Shown here piece by piece: positions 1-6,850 of a DNA stretch of 9,725 bases; position 1 is the stretch's first letter, and each line of letters starts with the position of its first letter. The stretch is taken from contig JACZTQ010000104.1 in assembly GCA_022573605.1 (NCBI GenBank), positions 1 through 9,725 on the forward strand. The letters run 5' to 3'. The notes under the pieces are model-generated. The model saw nothing but the letters and a program-made list of their open reading frames with translations, was not told where the DNA came from and searched no databases. Position numbers and translations under genes: made by a program. The DNA is from Pseudomonadota bacterium (GTDB lineage Bacteria; Pseudomonadota; Alphaproteobacteria; Rhodobacterales; Rhodobacteraceae).

Positions 1-23
1 TGGACGCTCAATCCCATTGTTTC

Positions 24-71
24 GCGCAATTTCCGAGTCGCCAAATGAAGCCATTTGGCTCGAAATTGCGC
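24..71. repeat. Long imperfect hairpin at the 3' end of the flavin reductase gene
   Basis: The outer arms GCGCAATTTC (24-33) and GAAATTGCGC (62-71) are perfect reverse complements. The inner arms CCAAATG (41-47) and CATTTGG (52-58) are also perfect, around a 4-base loop, with a few unpaired bases between the two blocks. The right arm touches the stop codon of the minus-strand gene (71-73). No T-run follows on either strand, so it could be a factor-assisted terminator, an RNA-stabilising 3' hairpin or a dispersed palindromic repeat. It is clearly AT-richer than its surroundings. Confidence 0.7.
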
Positions 72-688
72 TAGTCGGGCCGCTCCATCGCCCAGATATC
101 GGTCACCGTGGTGTAGTCCTTGTAGCCCATCCGGGCGACCGGATTGTAGCCCAGCACGTCGACCCGGCCGTCGTGCACGATGGCGTCGTCGATATGCACC
201 CCGACGACCTCGCCGATGACCATGATGTTGAAGGCGTGCTCGCGCCAGCTCGGCAGGTCGTCGACGATTTTCACCAGCCTGCATTCCAGCACCGCCGGAG
301 CCTCCGCGACATGGGGCGCGGAGATCGAAATCCCCGGCGCCTTGGTCAGCCCGGCCAGCTCGAATTCGTCAACCTCGGGTTGATAGGTGCCCGAGGACAG
401 GTTCATCGCCTGGCGCAGCGCCCGGCTGACGATGTTGCAGGCGAACTCGCCGGTCGCGCGGATGTTGGCGATGGTGTCCTTGAGCGGTTCCGGGCGGCTC
501 TTGCGGCCGGTCTGGGCGAACATCACCAACGGCGGCGCGTCGCCGCAGCCGTTGAAGAAACTGTAGGGCGCCAGGTTGGCGCGGCCCTCGGCATCGAGGC
601 TCGAGATCCAGCCGATCGGGCGGGGCGTGACGATGGCCTTGAACGGATCGTGCGGCAGGCCGTGGCCGTCGGCCGGGCGGTAGAACAT
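71..688 (-). CDS. Flavin reductase family protein (FMN-binding split barrel, DIM6/NTAB type)
   Basis: This 205-residue cytoplasmic protein belongs to the family of FMN-binding split-barrel proteins, which includes NAD(P)H:flavin oxidoreductases and components of two-part monooxygenases. The family signature lies near the N-terminus: HDPFKAIVTPRPIGWISS (residues 13-30), followed by a small variable loop and NLAPYSFFNG (38-47). These segments form the flavin-phosphate binding region in relatives. The C-terminal stretch around RMGYKDYTTV (186-195) is also typical. Length matches the family (about 190-210 residues). The ATG at 688 is preceded on the minus strand by GAGGGAG at a suitable distance. 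The gene diverges from the acetyltransferase at 810, and the two share a promoter region of about 120 bases. The physiological partner or substrate cannot be read from the sequence. Family assignment is firm and exact function is open. Confidence 0.88.
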   Translation of the reverse strand: MFYRPADGHGLPHDPFKAIVTPRPIGWISSLDAEGRANLAPYSFFNGCGDAPPLVMFAQTGRKSRPEPLKDTIANIRATGEFACNIVSRALRQAMNLSSGTYQPEVDEFELAGLTKAPGISISAPHVAEAPAVLECRLVKIVDDLPSWREHAFNIMVIGEVVGVHIDDAIVHDGRVDVLGYNPVARMGYKDYTTVTDIWAMERPD

Positions 689-809
689 GCGCGTGGCTCC
701 CTCTGGTCAGCAACAGGCCGGCGTGCTAACGCCGATGCCAAGAGATAACCTTGTCCGGCCCCGAATCAACAGTCCAGGCAGCCGTCGAATCACCGCCGCA
801 ACGATAGAG

Positions 810-1331
810 ATGTTCCGCGTCCTCCCCGAAACGCCCGCCGACAGCTTCGAGGTCGAGATGCTGCTCGACCTCGCCTTCGCGCCCGGCCGCGCGGCGCTGA
901 GTTCGTACCGGCTCCGCCAGGGGGTGGCCGGGATCGCCGGATTGTCGGCCATCGTGCGCGATGAATACGATTCGGTCGTGGGTGCGATTCGCTACTGGCC
1001 GGTGCGACTCGGCGAGGCCGGCGATCCGGCGCTCCTGCTTGGACCGATCGCGATTCACCCGACTCGGCAGGGCGAGGGGCTGGGTGCGCTGCTGATAATG
1101 GCATCGCTGGAGCGCGCCCGCCTCATGGGTTGGCGCCGCGTCGTCCTGATCGGCGACGAACCCTACTATCGGCGGTTCGGGTTTAGCCGCGAGATGGCCC
1201 GCGCGCTTGATTTTCCCAAGCCTGTCAATCTCAAGCGATTACTTGCGAAAGAACTTGTTGAAGATGCAATGCAGTCGGTTTCGGGCATGGTCAGCCGGTG
1301 GAAACCGGGCGACGCACAGAAAAACAGGTGA
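810..1331 (+). CDS. GNAT family N-acetyltransferase (YhbS-like)
   Basis: The predicted protein is a 173-residue acyl-CoA-dependent N-acetyltransferase. Motif A of the GNAT fold is clear: LLLGPIAIHPTRQGEGLG (residues 75-92) contains the beta strand and the R/Q-x-x-G-x-G pyrophosphate-binding loop (RQGEGLG), followed by the helix ALLIMASLERARLMGW. The next strand VVLIGDEPYYRRFGF (111-125) is the motif B region, and the tyrosine-rich YYRRFGF is typical of the YhbS-like subgroup. The frame is open back to 687, but homologues usually begin near MFRVLPETPAD, so I chose 810. An upstream ATG at 735 is possible, and no strong ribosome site decides between them. The last 15 residues look poorly conserved. 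Substrate unknown. It is divergent to the flavin reductase gene and stands apart from mucR downstream, separated by 170 AT-rich bases. Confidence 0.85.
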   Translation: MFRVLPETPADSFEVEMLLDLAFAPGRAALSSYRLRQGVAGIAGLSAIVRDEYDSVVGAIRYWPVRLGEAGDPALLLGPIAIHPTRQGEGLGALLIMASLERARLMGWRRVVLIGDEPYYRRFGFSREMARALDFPKPVNLKRLLAKELVEDAMQSVSGMVSRWKPGDAQKNR

Positions 1332-1369
1332 AAGTCCTGAAACGAAAGTTTTGGCTGGTGGAATAAAAA

Positions 1370-1501
1370 TTCTCCTATTTATTTGCAATTTCTGCTGGCG
1401 AAGTATAACTTAGTGATAATTCGGTGTGTCGGTAATCATGTCGCAGTACGCGCACACTGCCGGGCACCGGGTTCGAGTGAAAACTAGACGGAGATAAAAA
1501 A
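1370..1501 (+). promoter_or_regulatory. AT-rich leader and probable promoter of the MucR-family gene
   Basis: This stretch is markedly richer in A and T than the flanking genes. TTGCAA (1383-1388) and TATAAC (1404-1409) resemble -35 and -10 hexamers but are only 15 bases apart. GATAAT (1415-1420) is an alternative -10. GGAG (1490-1493) lies eight bases before the ATG at 1502. MucR/Ros proteins are known to bind AT-rich DNA and often repress their own genes, so this is a reasonable autoregulatory site. No specific operator can be proved from sequence alone. Confidence 0.4.
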
Positions 1502-1915
1502 ATGGCCGAAACCACAATCGACCATAGTGAGCTCCTCGCGCTTACTTCAGATATCGTCGCCGCGCATGCCTCGAACAACGCGGTTCCAAGCTCCGAACTT
1601 TCGGGGCTGATCGAGAGCGTGTTCGGCACCTTGTCGAGCCTCAGCCAACCGCCCGAGCCGGTGGTCGAGCTGAAGCCGGCGGTGCCGATCAAGAAATCGG
1701 TGACCGCCGACTATCTGATCTGCCTCGACGACGGCAAGAAGCTCAAGATGCTGAAGCGTCACCTCAAGACCGCCTACGACATGACGCCCGAGGACTATCG
1801 GGCGAAGTGGGGTCTGGGGCACGACTATCCGATGGTCGCGCCGAACTATGCCAAGAAGCGGCAGGAGCTGGCGAAGAAGATCGGACTGGGTCGCAAGCCG
1901 AAGAAGAAAAAGTGA
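1502..1915 (+). CDS. MucR/Ros family transcriptional regulator with an incomplete zinc-ligand set
   Basis: This 137-residue DNA-binding protein has the usual length for Ros/MucR regulators, which in alphaproteobacteria control exopolysaccharide, motility and cell-cycle genes. An acidic helical N-terminal part (residues about 5-48, the oligomerisation region in relatives) is followed by a Pro-rich linker. The conserved C-terminal domain AVPIKKSVTADYLICLDDGK (60-79) continues with KMLKRHL, the MTPEDYRAKWGL segment, PMVAPNYAKKR and a very basic tail RKPKKKK. Ros coordinates zinc with Cys-Cys-His-His. Here Cys74 and His87 remain, Asp77 occupies the second ligand place (common in MucR), and Ala91 occupies the usual last-His place in the segment KTAYDMT. 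Zinc binding is therefore doubtful. Family members without zinc but with a retained fold are known. The gene is monocistronic, with a terminator at 1969-1997. Confidence 0.92.
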   Translation: MAETTIDHSELLALTSDIVAAHASNNAVPSSELSGLIESVFGTLSSLSQPPEPVVELKPAVPIKKSVTADYLICLDDGKKLKMLKRHLKTAYDMTPEDYRAKWGLGHDYPMVAPNYAKKRQELAKKIGLGRKPKKKK

Positions 1916-1968
1916 TCCGGCGCGGGTGAATCGAGTCGTTGCGAGGGACGCGTTACCACGCTAATGAG

Positions 1969-1997
1969 ACGGCGCGCCACCGCTTGGCGCGCCGTTT
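1969..1997 (+). terminator. Rho-independent terminator between mucR-family gene and miaB
   Basis: ACGGCGCGCCA (1969-1979) and TGGCGCGCCGT (1985-1995) form a perfect 11-base-pair stem with a five-base loop CCGCT, and the stem runs into TTT (1995-1997). It lies 53 bases after the regulator's stop and 23 bases before the miaB start. It therefore ends the upstream transcript and may also affect read-through into miaB. Confidence 0.8.
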
Positions 1998-2020
1998 CCC
2001 GTTGCAGGTGGCACCACTCG

Positions 2021-3361
2021 ATGAGCGATCCCAAGAAGCTGTTCATCAAGACCTATGGCTGTCAGATGAACGTCTATGACAGCGAGCGCATGGGCTCGGC
2101 GCTGGTCGCCGGCGGCTATGTCGAGGTGGACAGTCCGGAGCACGCCGACCTGGTCATCCTCAACACCTGCCACATCCGCGAGAAGGCGGCGGAGAAGGTT
2201 TACTCCGACCTCGGCCGCTTGCGCCCGCTGCGCCAGGCCAAGGCTGCCGCGGGCGGCAGGATGACCATCGCCGTGGCCGGCTGCGTCGCCCAGGCCGAGG
2301 GCGCGGAGATCGTGCGCCGGCAACCTCTGGTTGATCTGGTGGTCGGGCCGCAGGCCTATCACCGGCTGCCCGCGATGGTTGCCCGCAATGCCGATACCGG
2401 GGTGGCCGAGGTCGATACCGAGTTCCCCGAGGAGGACAAGTTCGACCACCTGCCCGAGGCCCCCAGAGCGCGCCGCGCGCCGGCCGCCTTCCTGACCGTG
2501 CAGGAGGGCTGCGACAAGTTCTGCGCCTTCTGCGTGGTGCCCTACACCCGCGGCTCGGAGGTTTCGCGCCCGGCCGCCAAGGTGCTGGCCGAGGCCCGCG
2601 CCCTGGTGGCGCGCGGCGTGGTCGAGATCACCCTGCTGGGCCAGAACGTGAACGCCTATCATGGCGCGGGGCCCGACGGCGAGTGGGGCCTGGCCCGCCT
2701 GATCCGGGAACTGGCCCGGATCGAGGGGCTGGAGCGCCTCCGCTACACCACTTCGCATCCCAACGACATGGCGGACGACCTGATCGCCGCCCATGGCGAC
2801 GAGCCCAAGCTGATGCCTTATCTGCACCTGCCGGTGCAGGCCGGCTCGGACCGGGTGCTCAAGGCGATGAACCGCCGCCACACCGTCGAGAGCTACCTCC
2901 GGGTAATCGAGCGCGTCCGCGCCACCCGGCCCGACATCGCCATCTCGGGCGATTTCATCACCGGGTTTCCCGGCGAGACCGAGGCCGACTTCCAGGCCAC
3001 CCTGGCGCTGGTGCGCGAGGTCCGCTACGCCAGCGCCTATTCGTTCAGGTATTCGCCCCGCCCCGGCACCCCCGCCGCCACCGCCGAACAGGTGCCGGAG
3101 GAGGAGAAAGCCGACCGGCTGGCCCGGCTCCAGGCGCTGCTGAGCGAACAGCAGGCCGAATTCCAGGCGGCGTGCATCGGGCGCACCCTGTCCGTGCTGA
3201 TCGAGAAGCCGGGCCGCCACCCGGGCCAGATGGCGGGCCGCTCGCCCTATCTGCAAGCGGTGCATCTGGATTGCGATCCGGGTCTGACGGGCCGAATCGT
3301 CGCGGCCGAGATCACCTCGGCGGGACCGAACTCGCTGGCCGGGCGGCAGATTGGTGCTTGA
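2021..3361 (+). CDS. miaB: tRNA-2-methylthio-N6-dimethylallyladenosine synthase MiaB
   Basis: MiaB is a radical-SAM methylthiotransferase that converts i6A37 to ms2i6A37 in tRNAs reading codons starting with U. All expected parts are visible in this 446-residue protein. The N-terminal UPF0004 domain has three cluster cysteines: Cys14 in KTYGCQMN, Cys50 in LNTCHIREKA and Cys88 in AGCVAQAEG. The radical-SAM motif CxxxCxxC is GCDKFCAFC with Cys164, Cys168 and Cys171. LLGQNVNAY and ISGDFITGFPGETEADF are further MiaB hallmarks. A C-terminal TRAM domain begins near IGRTLSVLIEK and ends at SLAGRQIGA. The frame is open to 1964, but homologues start at MSDPKKLFIKTYGC and AGGTGG lies upstream at a workable spacing, so I chose 2021. 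It heads a same-strand run with phoH and ybeY, as commonly seen in proteobacteria, although another gene lies between. Confidence 0.97.
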   Translation: MSDPKKLFIKTYGCQMNVYDSERMGSALVAGGYVEVDSPEHADLVILNTCHIREKAAEKVYSDLGRLRPLRQAKAAAGGRMTIAVAGCVAQAEGAEIVRRQPLVDLVVGPQAYHRLPAMVARNADTGVAEVDTEFPEEDKFDHLPEAPRARRAPAAFLTVQEGCDKFCAFCVVPYTRGSEVSRPAAKVLAEARALVARGVVEITLLGQNVNAYHGAGPDGEWGLARLIRELARIEGLERLRYTTSHPNDMADDLIAAHGDEPKLMPYLHLPVQAGSDRVLKAMNRRHTVESYLRVIERVRATRPDIAISGDFITGFPGETEADFQATLALVREVRYASAYSFRYSPRPGTPAATAEQVPEEEKADRLARLQALLSEQQAEFQAACIGRTLSVLIEKPGRHPGQMAGRSPYLQAVHLDCDPGLTGRIVAAEITSAGPNSLAGRQIGA

Positions 3362-3418
3362 TCCTTTGCCGGTGAGCCGGATGCCACTATCATCGGCAGA
3401 AGCTTTCCGGAGGCCCGC

Positions 3419-3967
3419 ATGCTGATTCACGCCGACACCTCCTGCCTGATCGTCATCGACATGCAGGAGCGCCTGGTGCCGGCCATGCAGGCGCCGGCCC
3501 GCACCATCCGCAACGCCCGCATCCTGATCGCCGCGGCCACCGAACTGGCGCTGCCGGTCCTGCTGACCGAACAGTACCCCAAGGGTCTCGGGGCGACGGT
3601 GCCGGAGCTTGCCGGGGTCGCCGCGGCGGCAGGCGCCGTGGTCCTGCCGAAGATGCATTTCTCCTGCCTGGAGGACCGCGATTTCGCCGCCGCCTTCAAA
3701 GCGACCGGGCGCAGCCAGGCGGTGATCGCCGGCATGGAGGCGCATATCTGCGTCCTGCAGACCGCCGTCAGCCTGATGGACCAGGGCACCGAGGTCTTCG
3801 TCGTCACCGACGCCACCTCGTCGCGCACGCTGGAGAGCGAGAAAGCCTGCCTCGACCGCCTGCAATCCTGCGGCGCCGGCATCGTCACCACCGAGATGGT
3901 GGTCTTCGAGTGGCTCGGCCGGGCCGGGACCCCCGCCTTCAAGGCGTTGCTGGCGCTGATCAAATAG
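3419..3967 (+). CDS. Isochorismatase-like cysteine hydrolase (YcaC-related)
   Basis: This 182-residue cytoplasmic alpha/beta hydrolase belongs to the isochorismatase-like superfamily. The catalytic triad of this family can be placed: Asp14 in IVIDMQERL, Lys78 in VLPKMHFSC and nucleophile Cys111 in GMEAHICVLQTA. The cis-peptide region just before Cys111 and the segment VVTDATSSR, typical of the YcaC-like hydrolases, are present. EQYPKGLG (51-58) is a common substrate-loop sequence in that group. A strong ribosome site CGGAGG (3408-3413) lies five bases before the ATG. The gene starts 57 bases after miaB and probably shares its transcript. The substrate is not predictable: family members cleave isochorismate, nicotinamide, N-carbamoyl compounds or unknown amides. 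Its position between miaB and phoH is not the usual arrangement, so it may be a lineage-specific insertion. Confidence 0.9.
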   Translation: MLIHADTSCLIVIDMQERLVPAMQAPARTIRNARILIAAATELALPVLLTEQYPKGLGATVPELAGVAAAAGAVVLPKMHFSCLEDRDFAAAFKATGRSQAVIAGMEAHICVLQTAVSLMDQGTEVFVVTDATSSRTLESEKACLDRLQSCGAGIVTTEMVVFEWLGRAGTPAFKALLALIK

Positions 3968-4140
3968 GCTGGCGCGAAGTCCATCCAGGCAGAGGCGACG
4001 GCGGGTGTTCTGGCACACGCGTATTTGACCTGCCGGTGATGGCGTTTTGCACTTGCGAACTCGCAATGCCTGCGTCAACATGTTGGCGTGTGGATGGCAA
4101 GGGACACAGGACTTACGTGGCAAACTCCCACCTCGGGGAC

Positions 4141-5175
4141 ATGAACATGCCCGAGGCGCTGGACGAGACCCTTGTCGAATTCCCCGACAATCGCCTGCTG
4201 ATCGAGCTTTGCGGCCAGTTCGACCGCAACCTGGCGGCGTTCGAGCAGGGCTACGGCGTGGTCATCATGCGGCGTGGCAACCGGCTGGCGCTGCACGGCC
4301 CCGGCGACCAGCGCCAGCGCGCGGCCGCCGGGCTGGAGGCGCTCTACCAGCGGCTGGAATCCGGCCGCCCGGTCGAGCAGGGCGACATCGACGCGGTGAT
4401 CCGCCTCGGCGTCCCGCCAAGGAATGGATCGGAGGACGGCGCCGCGGCCGAGGCCACGCCCCAGCTCGACATGTTCCCCGGCGGGCGGATGGAGATCCGC
4501 ACCAGGAAGCGGCTGATCGAGCCGCGCTCGCACGCCCAGCGGGTCTATGTCGCCGACCTGTTCAGCCGCGAAATGGTGTTCGGCATCGGTCCCGCCGGCA
4601 CCGGCAAGACCTACCTGGCGGTGGCCGCCGCGGTGTCGATGTTCTTCGATCAGCGGGTCGATCGCATCATCCTGTCGCGCCCGGCGGTCGAGGCCGGCGA
4701 GCGGCTCGGCTTCCTGCCCGGCGACCTGAAGGACAAGATCGACCCCTATCTGCGCCCGCTCTACGACGCGCTCGGCGACATGATCCCGGCCAAGCAGCTG
4801 GCCAAGCTGATGGACGAGGGCAAGATCGAGGTCGCGCCCCTCGCCTTCATGCGCGGCCGCACCCTGGCCAACGCCTTCGTCGTGCTCGACGAGGCGCAGA
4901 ACTGCACCGCGATGCAGATGAAGATGTTCCTGACCCGGATGGGCGAGGACAGCCACATGGCGATCACCGGCGATCCGAGCCAGATCGACCTGCCGCGCGG
5001 CACCGGCTCGGGCCTGCTCGAAGCCCTGCGGGTGCTGGAGGGCGTCGGCGAGATCGGTTTTGTGCGTTTCACCTCGGCCGATGTGGTGCGCCACCCGCTG
5101 GTCGCCCGCATCGTCGAGGCCTATGACGCGGACGGGGACGCCGCCGGCAATCCCACGCTGAAGGCGGGCCGGTGA
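4141..5175 (+). CDS. phoH: PhoH family ATPase (PhoH-like protein YbeZ)
   Basis: PhoH/YbeZ proteins are cytoplasmic P-loop ATPases linked to RNA processing and ribosome maturation, often acting with YbeY. Counting from the chosen ATG (344 residues), the N-terminal part DETLVEFPDNRLLIELCGQF carries the small nucleic-acid-binding type domain. Walker A is GPAGTGKT (residues 150-157), the sequence ILSRPAVEAGERLGFLPGDL (177-196) is a strongly conserved PhoH signature, and Walker B is FVVLDEAQN (246-254). TGDPSQIDLP (276-285) is the sensor region. The frame is open far upstream into the preceding gene. The start may be ATG 4141, ATG 4147 (GGGGA precedes both) or GTG 4117 with AGGA upstream. The stop overlaps the start of ybeY, indicating translational coupling. 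The 173 bases upstream contain TTGACC (4025-4030) but no convincing -10. Confidence 0.95.
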   Translation: MNMPEALDETLVEFPDNRLLIELCGQFDRNLAAFEQGYGVVIMRRGNRLALHGPGDQRQRAAAGLEALYQRLESGRPVEQGDIDAVIRLGVPPRNGSEDGAAAEATPQLDMFPGGRMEIRTRKRLIEPRSHAQRVYVADLFSREMVFGIGPAGTGKTYLAVAAAVSMFFDQRVDRIILSRPAVEAGERLGFLPGDLKDKIDPYLRPLYDALGDMIPAKQLAKLMDEGKIEVAPLAFMRGRTLANAFVVLDEAQNCTAMQMKMFLTRMGEDSHMAITGDPSQIDLPRGTGSGLLEALRVLEGVGEIGFVRFTSADVVRHPLVARIVEAYDADGDAAGNPTLKAGR

Positions 5176-5720
5176 GCGACGCCCTGGTCGAGCTGGTCAT
5201 CGAGGAGCCCGCCTGGAGCGAAACGGTGCCGGATATCGAGGCCCTGGCCGGCGCCGCCGCGCGGCAGGCGCTGGCGGCGTCGGGCCTCGACCCGGAGCGC
5301 TGGACGCTGTGCCTGCTGGCCTGCGACGATAACCGGATCGCCGCTCTGAACCGCGATTTCCGCGCCACGGCGGCGCCCACCAACGTGCTCTCGTGGCCCG
5401 CTTTCGAGCTGGCGCCGGCGCACCCGGGGGAGCGTCCGGCGCCGCCGCCCCAATCCGCGGCGGGGCCGAGGCAATCGCTGGGCGATGTTGCCATTGCGCT
5501 TCAGACCACGCGCCGTGAAGCCGCAAACAGCGCAACCCCCTTGAAAGATCATGTTATTCATCTGATCTTACACGGGTGTCTGCATCTTCTGGGCTTCGAC
5601 CACGAAGCGCAGGCGGACGCGGAGACGATGGAGGGGATCGAGACGCGCGCGCTGGCGCGCATCGGCGTCGCCGATCCCTATATGCGAGGCGATGCGGGCC
5701 AGCCGCATCCGGACAGATAG
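5172..5720 (+). CDS. ybeY: Endoribonuclease-like rRNA maturation factor YbeY
   Basis: YbeY is a zinc-binding protein needed for 16S rRNA 3'-end processing and 70S ribosome quality control. The diagnostic H-x3-H-x5-H metal motif is present in HGCLHLLGFDHE with His134, His138 and His144. Upstream family features are LNRDFRATAAPTNVLSWP (residues 59-76), which matches the typical L-N-x-x-F-R-x-x-x-x-x-T-D/N-V-L-S-F/W block, and GDVAIAL (104-110). At 182 residues it is longer than E. coli YbeY (about 155). A proline- and alanine-rich insertion (about 82-102) between these blocks accounts for part of the difference. The start is GTG at 5172, overlapping the phoH stop (GTGA), so translation is coupled. 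The segment 5520-5590, which encodes the metal site, is visibly less GC-rich than the rest. The next gene follows after four bases. Confidence 0.95.
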   Translation: MSDALVELVIEEPAWSETVPDIEALAGAAARQALAASGLDPERWTLCLLACDDNRIAALNRDFRATAAPTNVLSWPAFELAPAHPGERPAPPPQSAAGPRQSLGDVAIALQTTRREAANSATPLKDHVIHLILHGCLHLLGFDHEAQADAETMEGIETRALARIGVADPYMRGDAGQPHPDR

Positions 5721-5724
5721 AGAG

Positions 5725-6708
5725 ATGGAAGAAGGACAAAGTACCACGCCCTCCGCGGAGGGCGCAGACAGTGAGACGACCGATGCCGGTTCCAATTCCG
5801 GTGGCGACGAAAGTCAGCCCGGCCGGTCCTTTCTGACCAGATTGTTCCAGCGGGCCTCCTCGGCCCTTTCCTCCGACAGCGAAGCGGATGCGCGGCTGCG
5901 GGCCGGGTTCGGTCCCGCCTTCCAGGACATCAGCCCGGCCGAACTGGCGATGGTGGCGAACATCCTGCGTCTGCGCGACCAGCGCATCGACGATGTGATG
6001 ATTCCACGCGCCGATATCGTCGCCGTGGCGGAGGATGCCTCGCTGGCCGACGTGATCGCCGGCTTCGAGCACGGCTCGCTGTCGCGCCTGCCGATCTACC
6101 GCGAGACCCTCGACGACCCGGTCGGGTTTGTCCACCTGAAGGACATCGCCCTTACCCATGGCGTCGGCGCGGACCGGGCTTTGAAGGAGTTCCGGCTGGC
6201 CGACCACATTCGCAAGGCGCTGTTCGTGCCGCCCTCGATGCACATCGCCGCGCTGTTGCAGCGGATGCAGGTGGCCCACGTCCACATGGCGCTGGTGATC
6301 GACGAGTTCGGCGGCGTCGACGGGCTGGTGACCATCGAGGACCTGGTCGAGCAGATCGTCGGCGATATCGAGGACGAGCACGACAGCGCCGAGCAGGCGC
6401 AATGGACCGAGGAGGCGCCCGGGGTCTATGCCATCAACGCCCGCGCCGATATCCGCGAGTTCGAGCAGGCCGAAGGGGTGCATCTGCTGCTCGAGGACTG
6501 GGACGAGGATATCGACACCTTTGGCGGCCTGGTCTTCATGCTGACCGGCCGGGTGCCGGCGCGCGGCGAGGTGATCGCCCATCCGGACGGCTACGAGTTC
6601 GAGATCACCGATGCCGACCCGCGCCGGGTCAAGCGCCTGCGCATGACCCTGAACGGGGCCGGGAGCGGACACGGGCAGGGTACGGCGCCACGCGAAGCGG
6701 CCGAATAA
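5725..6708 (+). CDS. CBS-domain CorC/HlyC family protein (TlyC-like, soluble)
   Basis: This 327-residue protein has a low-complexity acidic N-terminus (1-35), a paired CBS domain and a C-terminal transporter-associated CorC_HlyC domain. The first CBS motif begins at RIDDVMIPRADIVAV (87-101), with LSRLPIYRETLDDPVGFVHLKD completing it. The second runs about 160-212 and contains MALVIDEFGGVDGLVTIEDL split around residue 190, a sequence highly characteristic of the family. The CorC_HlyC region is about 230-310 (DTFGGLVFMLTGRVPARGE). No membrane helices are present, so this is the short cytoplasmic type, often annotated as hemolysin or magnesium/cobalt efflux protein. Direct proof of either activity is usually lacking. 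I chose ATG 5725, four bases after ybeY, over an in-frame ATG at 5692 inside ybeY. It closes the phoH-ybeY operon, and a hairpin follows at 6717-6742. Confidence 0.92.
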   Translation: MEEGQSTTPSAEGADSETTDAGSNSGGDESQPGRSFLTRLFQRASSALSSDSEADARLRAGFGPAFQDISPAELAMVANILRLRDQRIDDVMIPRADIVAVAEDASLADVIAGFEHGSLSRLPIYRETLDDPVGFVHLKDIALTHGVGADRALKEFRLADHIRKALFVPPSMHIAALLQRMQVAHVHMALVIDEFGGVDGLVTIEDLVEQIVGDIEDEHDSAEQAQWTEEAPGVYAINARADIREFEQAEGVHLLLEDWDEDIDTFGGLVFMLTGRVPARGEVIAHPDGYEFEITDADPRRVKRLRMTLNGAGSGHGQGTAPREAAE

Positions 6709-6716
6709 GACCAACG

Positions 6717-6742
6717 GCCCCCGGCCGGAACCGGTCGGGGGC
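6717..6742 (+). terminator. Probable terminator hairpin after the CorC/HlyC gene
   Basis: GCCCCCGGCCGG (6717-6728) and CCGGTCGGGGGC (6731-6742) pair over the full arm with one G-T wobble and a minimal loop. It begins eight bases after the stop codon. No T-run follows, so termination may need Rho or be incomplete, but the placement fits the end of the phoH-ybeY-CBS operon. Confidence 0.6.
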
Positions 6743-6769
6743 AACCGCGCCGCCCCGCCGATTTCGCCC

Positions 6770-6850
6770 CCCTCTCCCTGTGGGCTTCGCAGGGGACCGT
6801 GGCCGCAGATGCGGCCGCGTAAGCCCCGGAGAAGGGGTCGGGGGAGAGGG
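6770..6850. repeat. Palindromic intergenic repeat with an internal hairpin
   Basis: The outer arms CCCTCTCCC (6770-6778) and GGGAGAGGG (6842-6850) are perfect reverse complements. A second perfect hairpin, GGCCGC-AGAT-GCGGCC (6801-6816), sits in the middle. Elements framed by CCCTCTCCC/GGGAGAGGG are common dispersed intergenic repeats in alphaproteobacterial genomes, so this is probably a copy of a REP-like or small non-autonomous element. Copy number in this genome cannot be seen from the window. Confidence 0.55.

Noticed and set aside
17..748. A 243-codon plus-strand frame opposite the flavin reductase gene
   Set aside because: The minus-strand protein has clear family motifs and a ribosome site, and the plus frame is its mirror with no protein features.
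1961..4123. A 720-codon open frame on the minus strand opposite miaB and the hydrolase gene
   Set aside because: It is antisense to two clear genes, has His/Gln/Gly/Ala/Arg-rich composition typical of a GC-rich shadow frame, and has no recognisable domain.
3910..4140. N-terminal extension of phoH back to 3910
   Set aside because: It overlaps the preceding hydrolase gene, has non-family sequence and no conserved residues. Similarity to PhoH proteins begins at about the chosen start.
4047..5126. A 359-codon plus-strand frame inside phoH
   Set aside because: It is an Arg/Ala/Pro/Gly-rich alternative frame of phoH, whose own frame carries intact Walker motifs.
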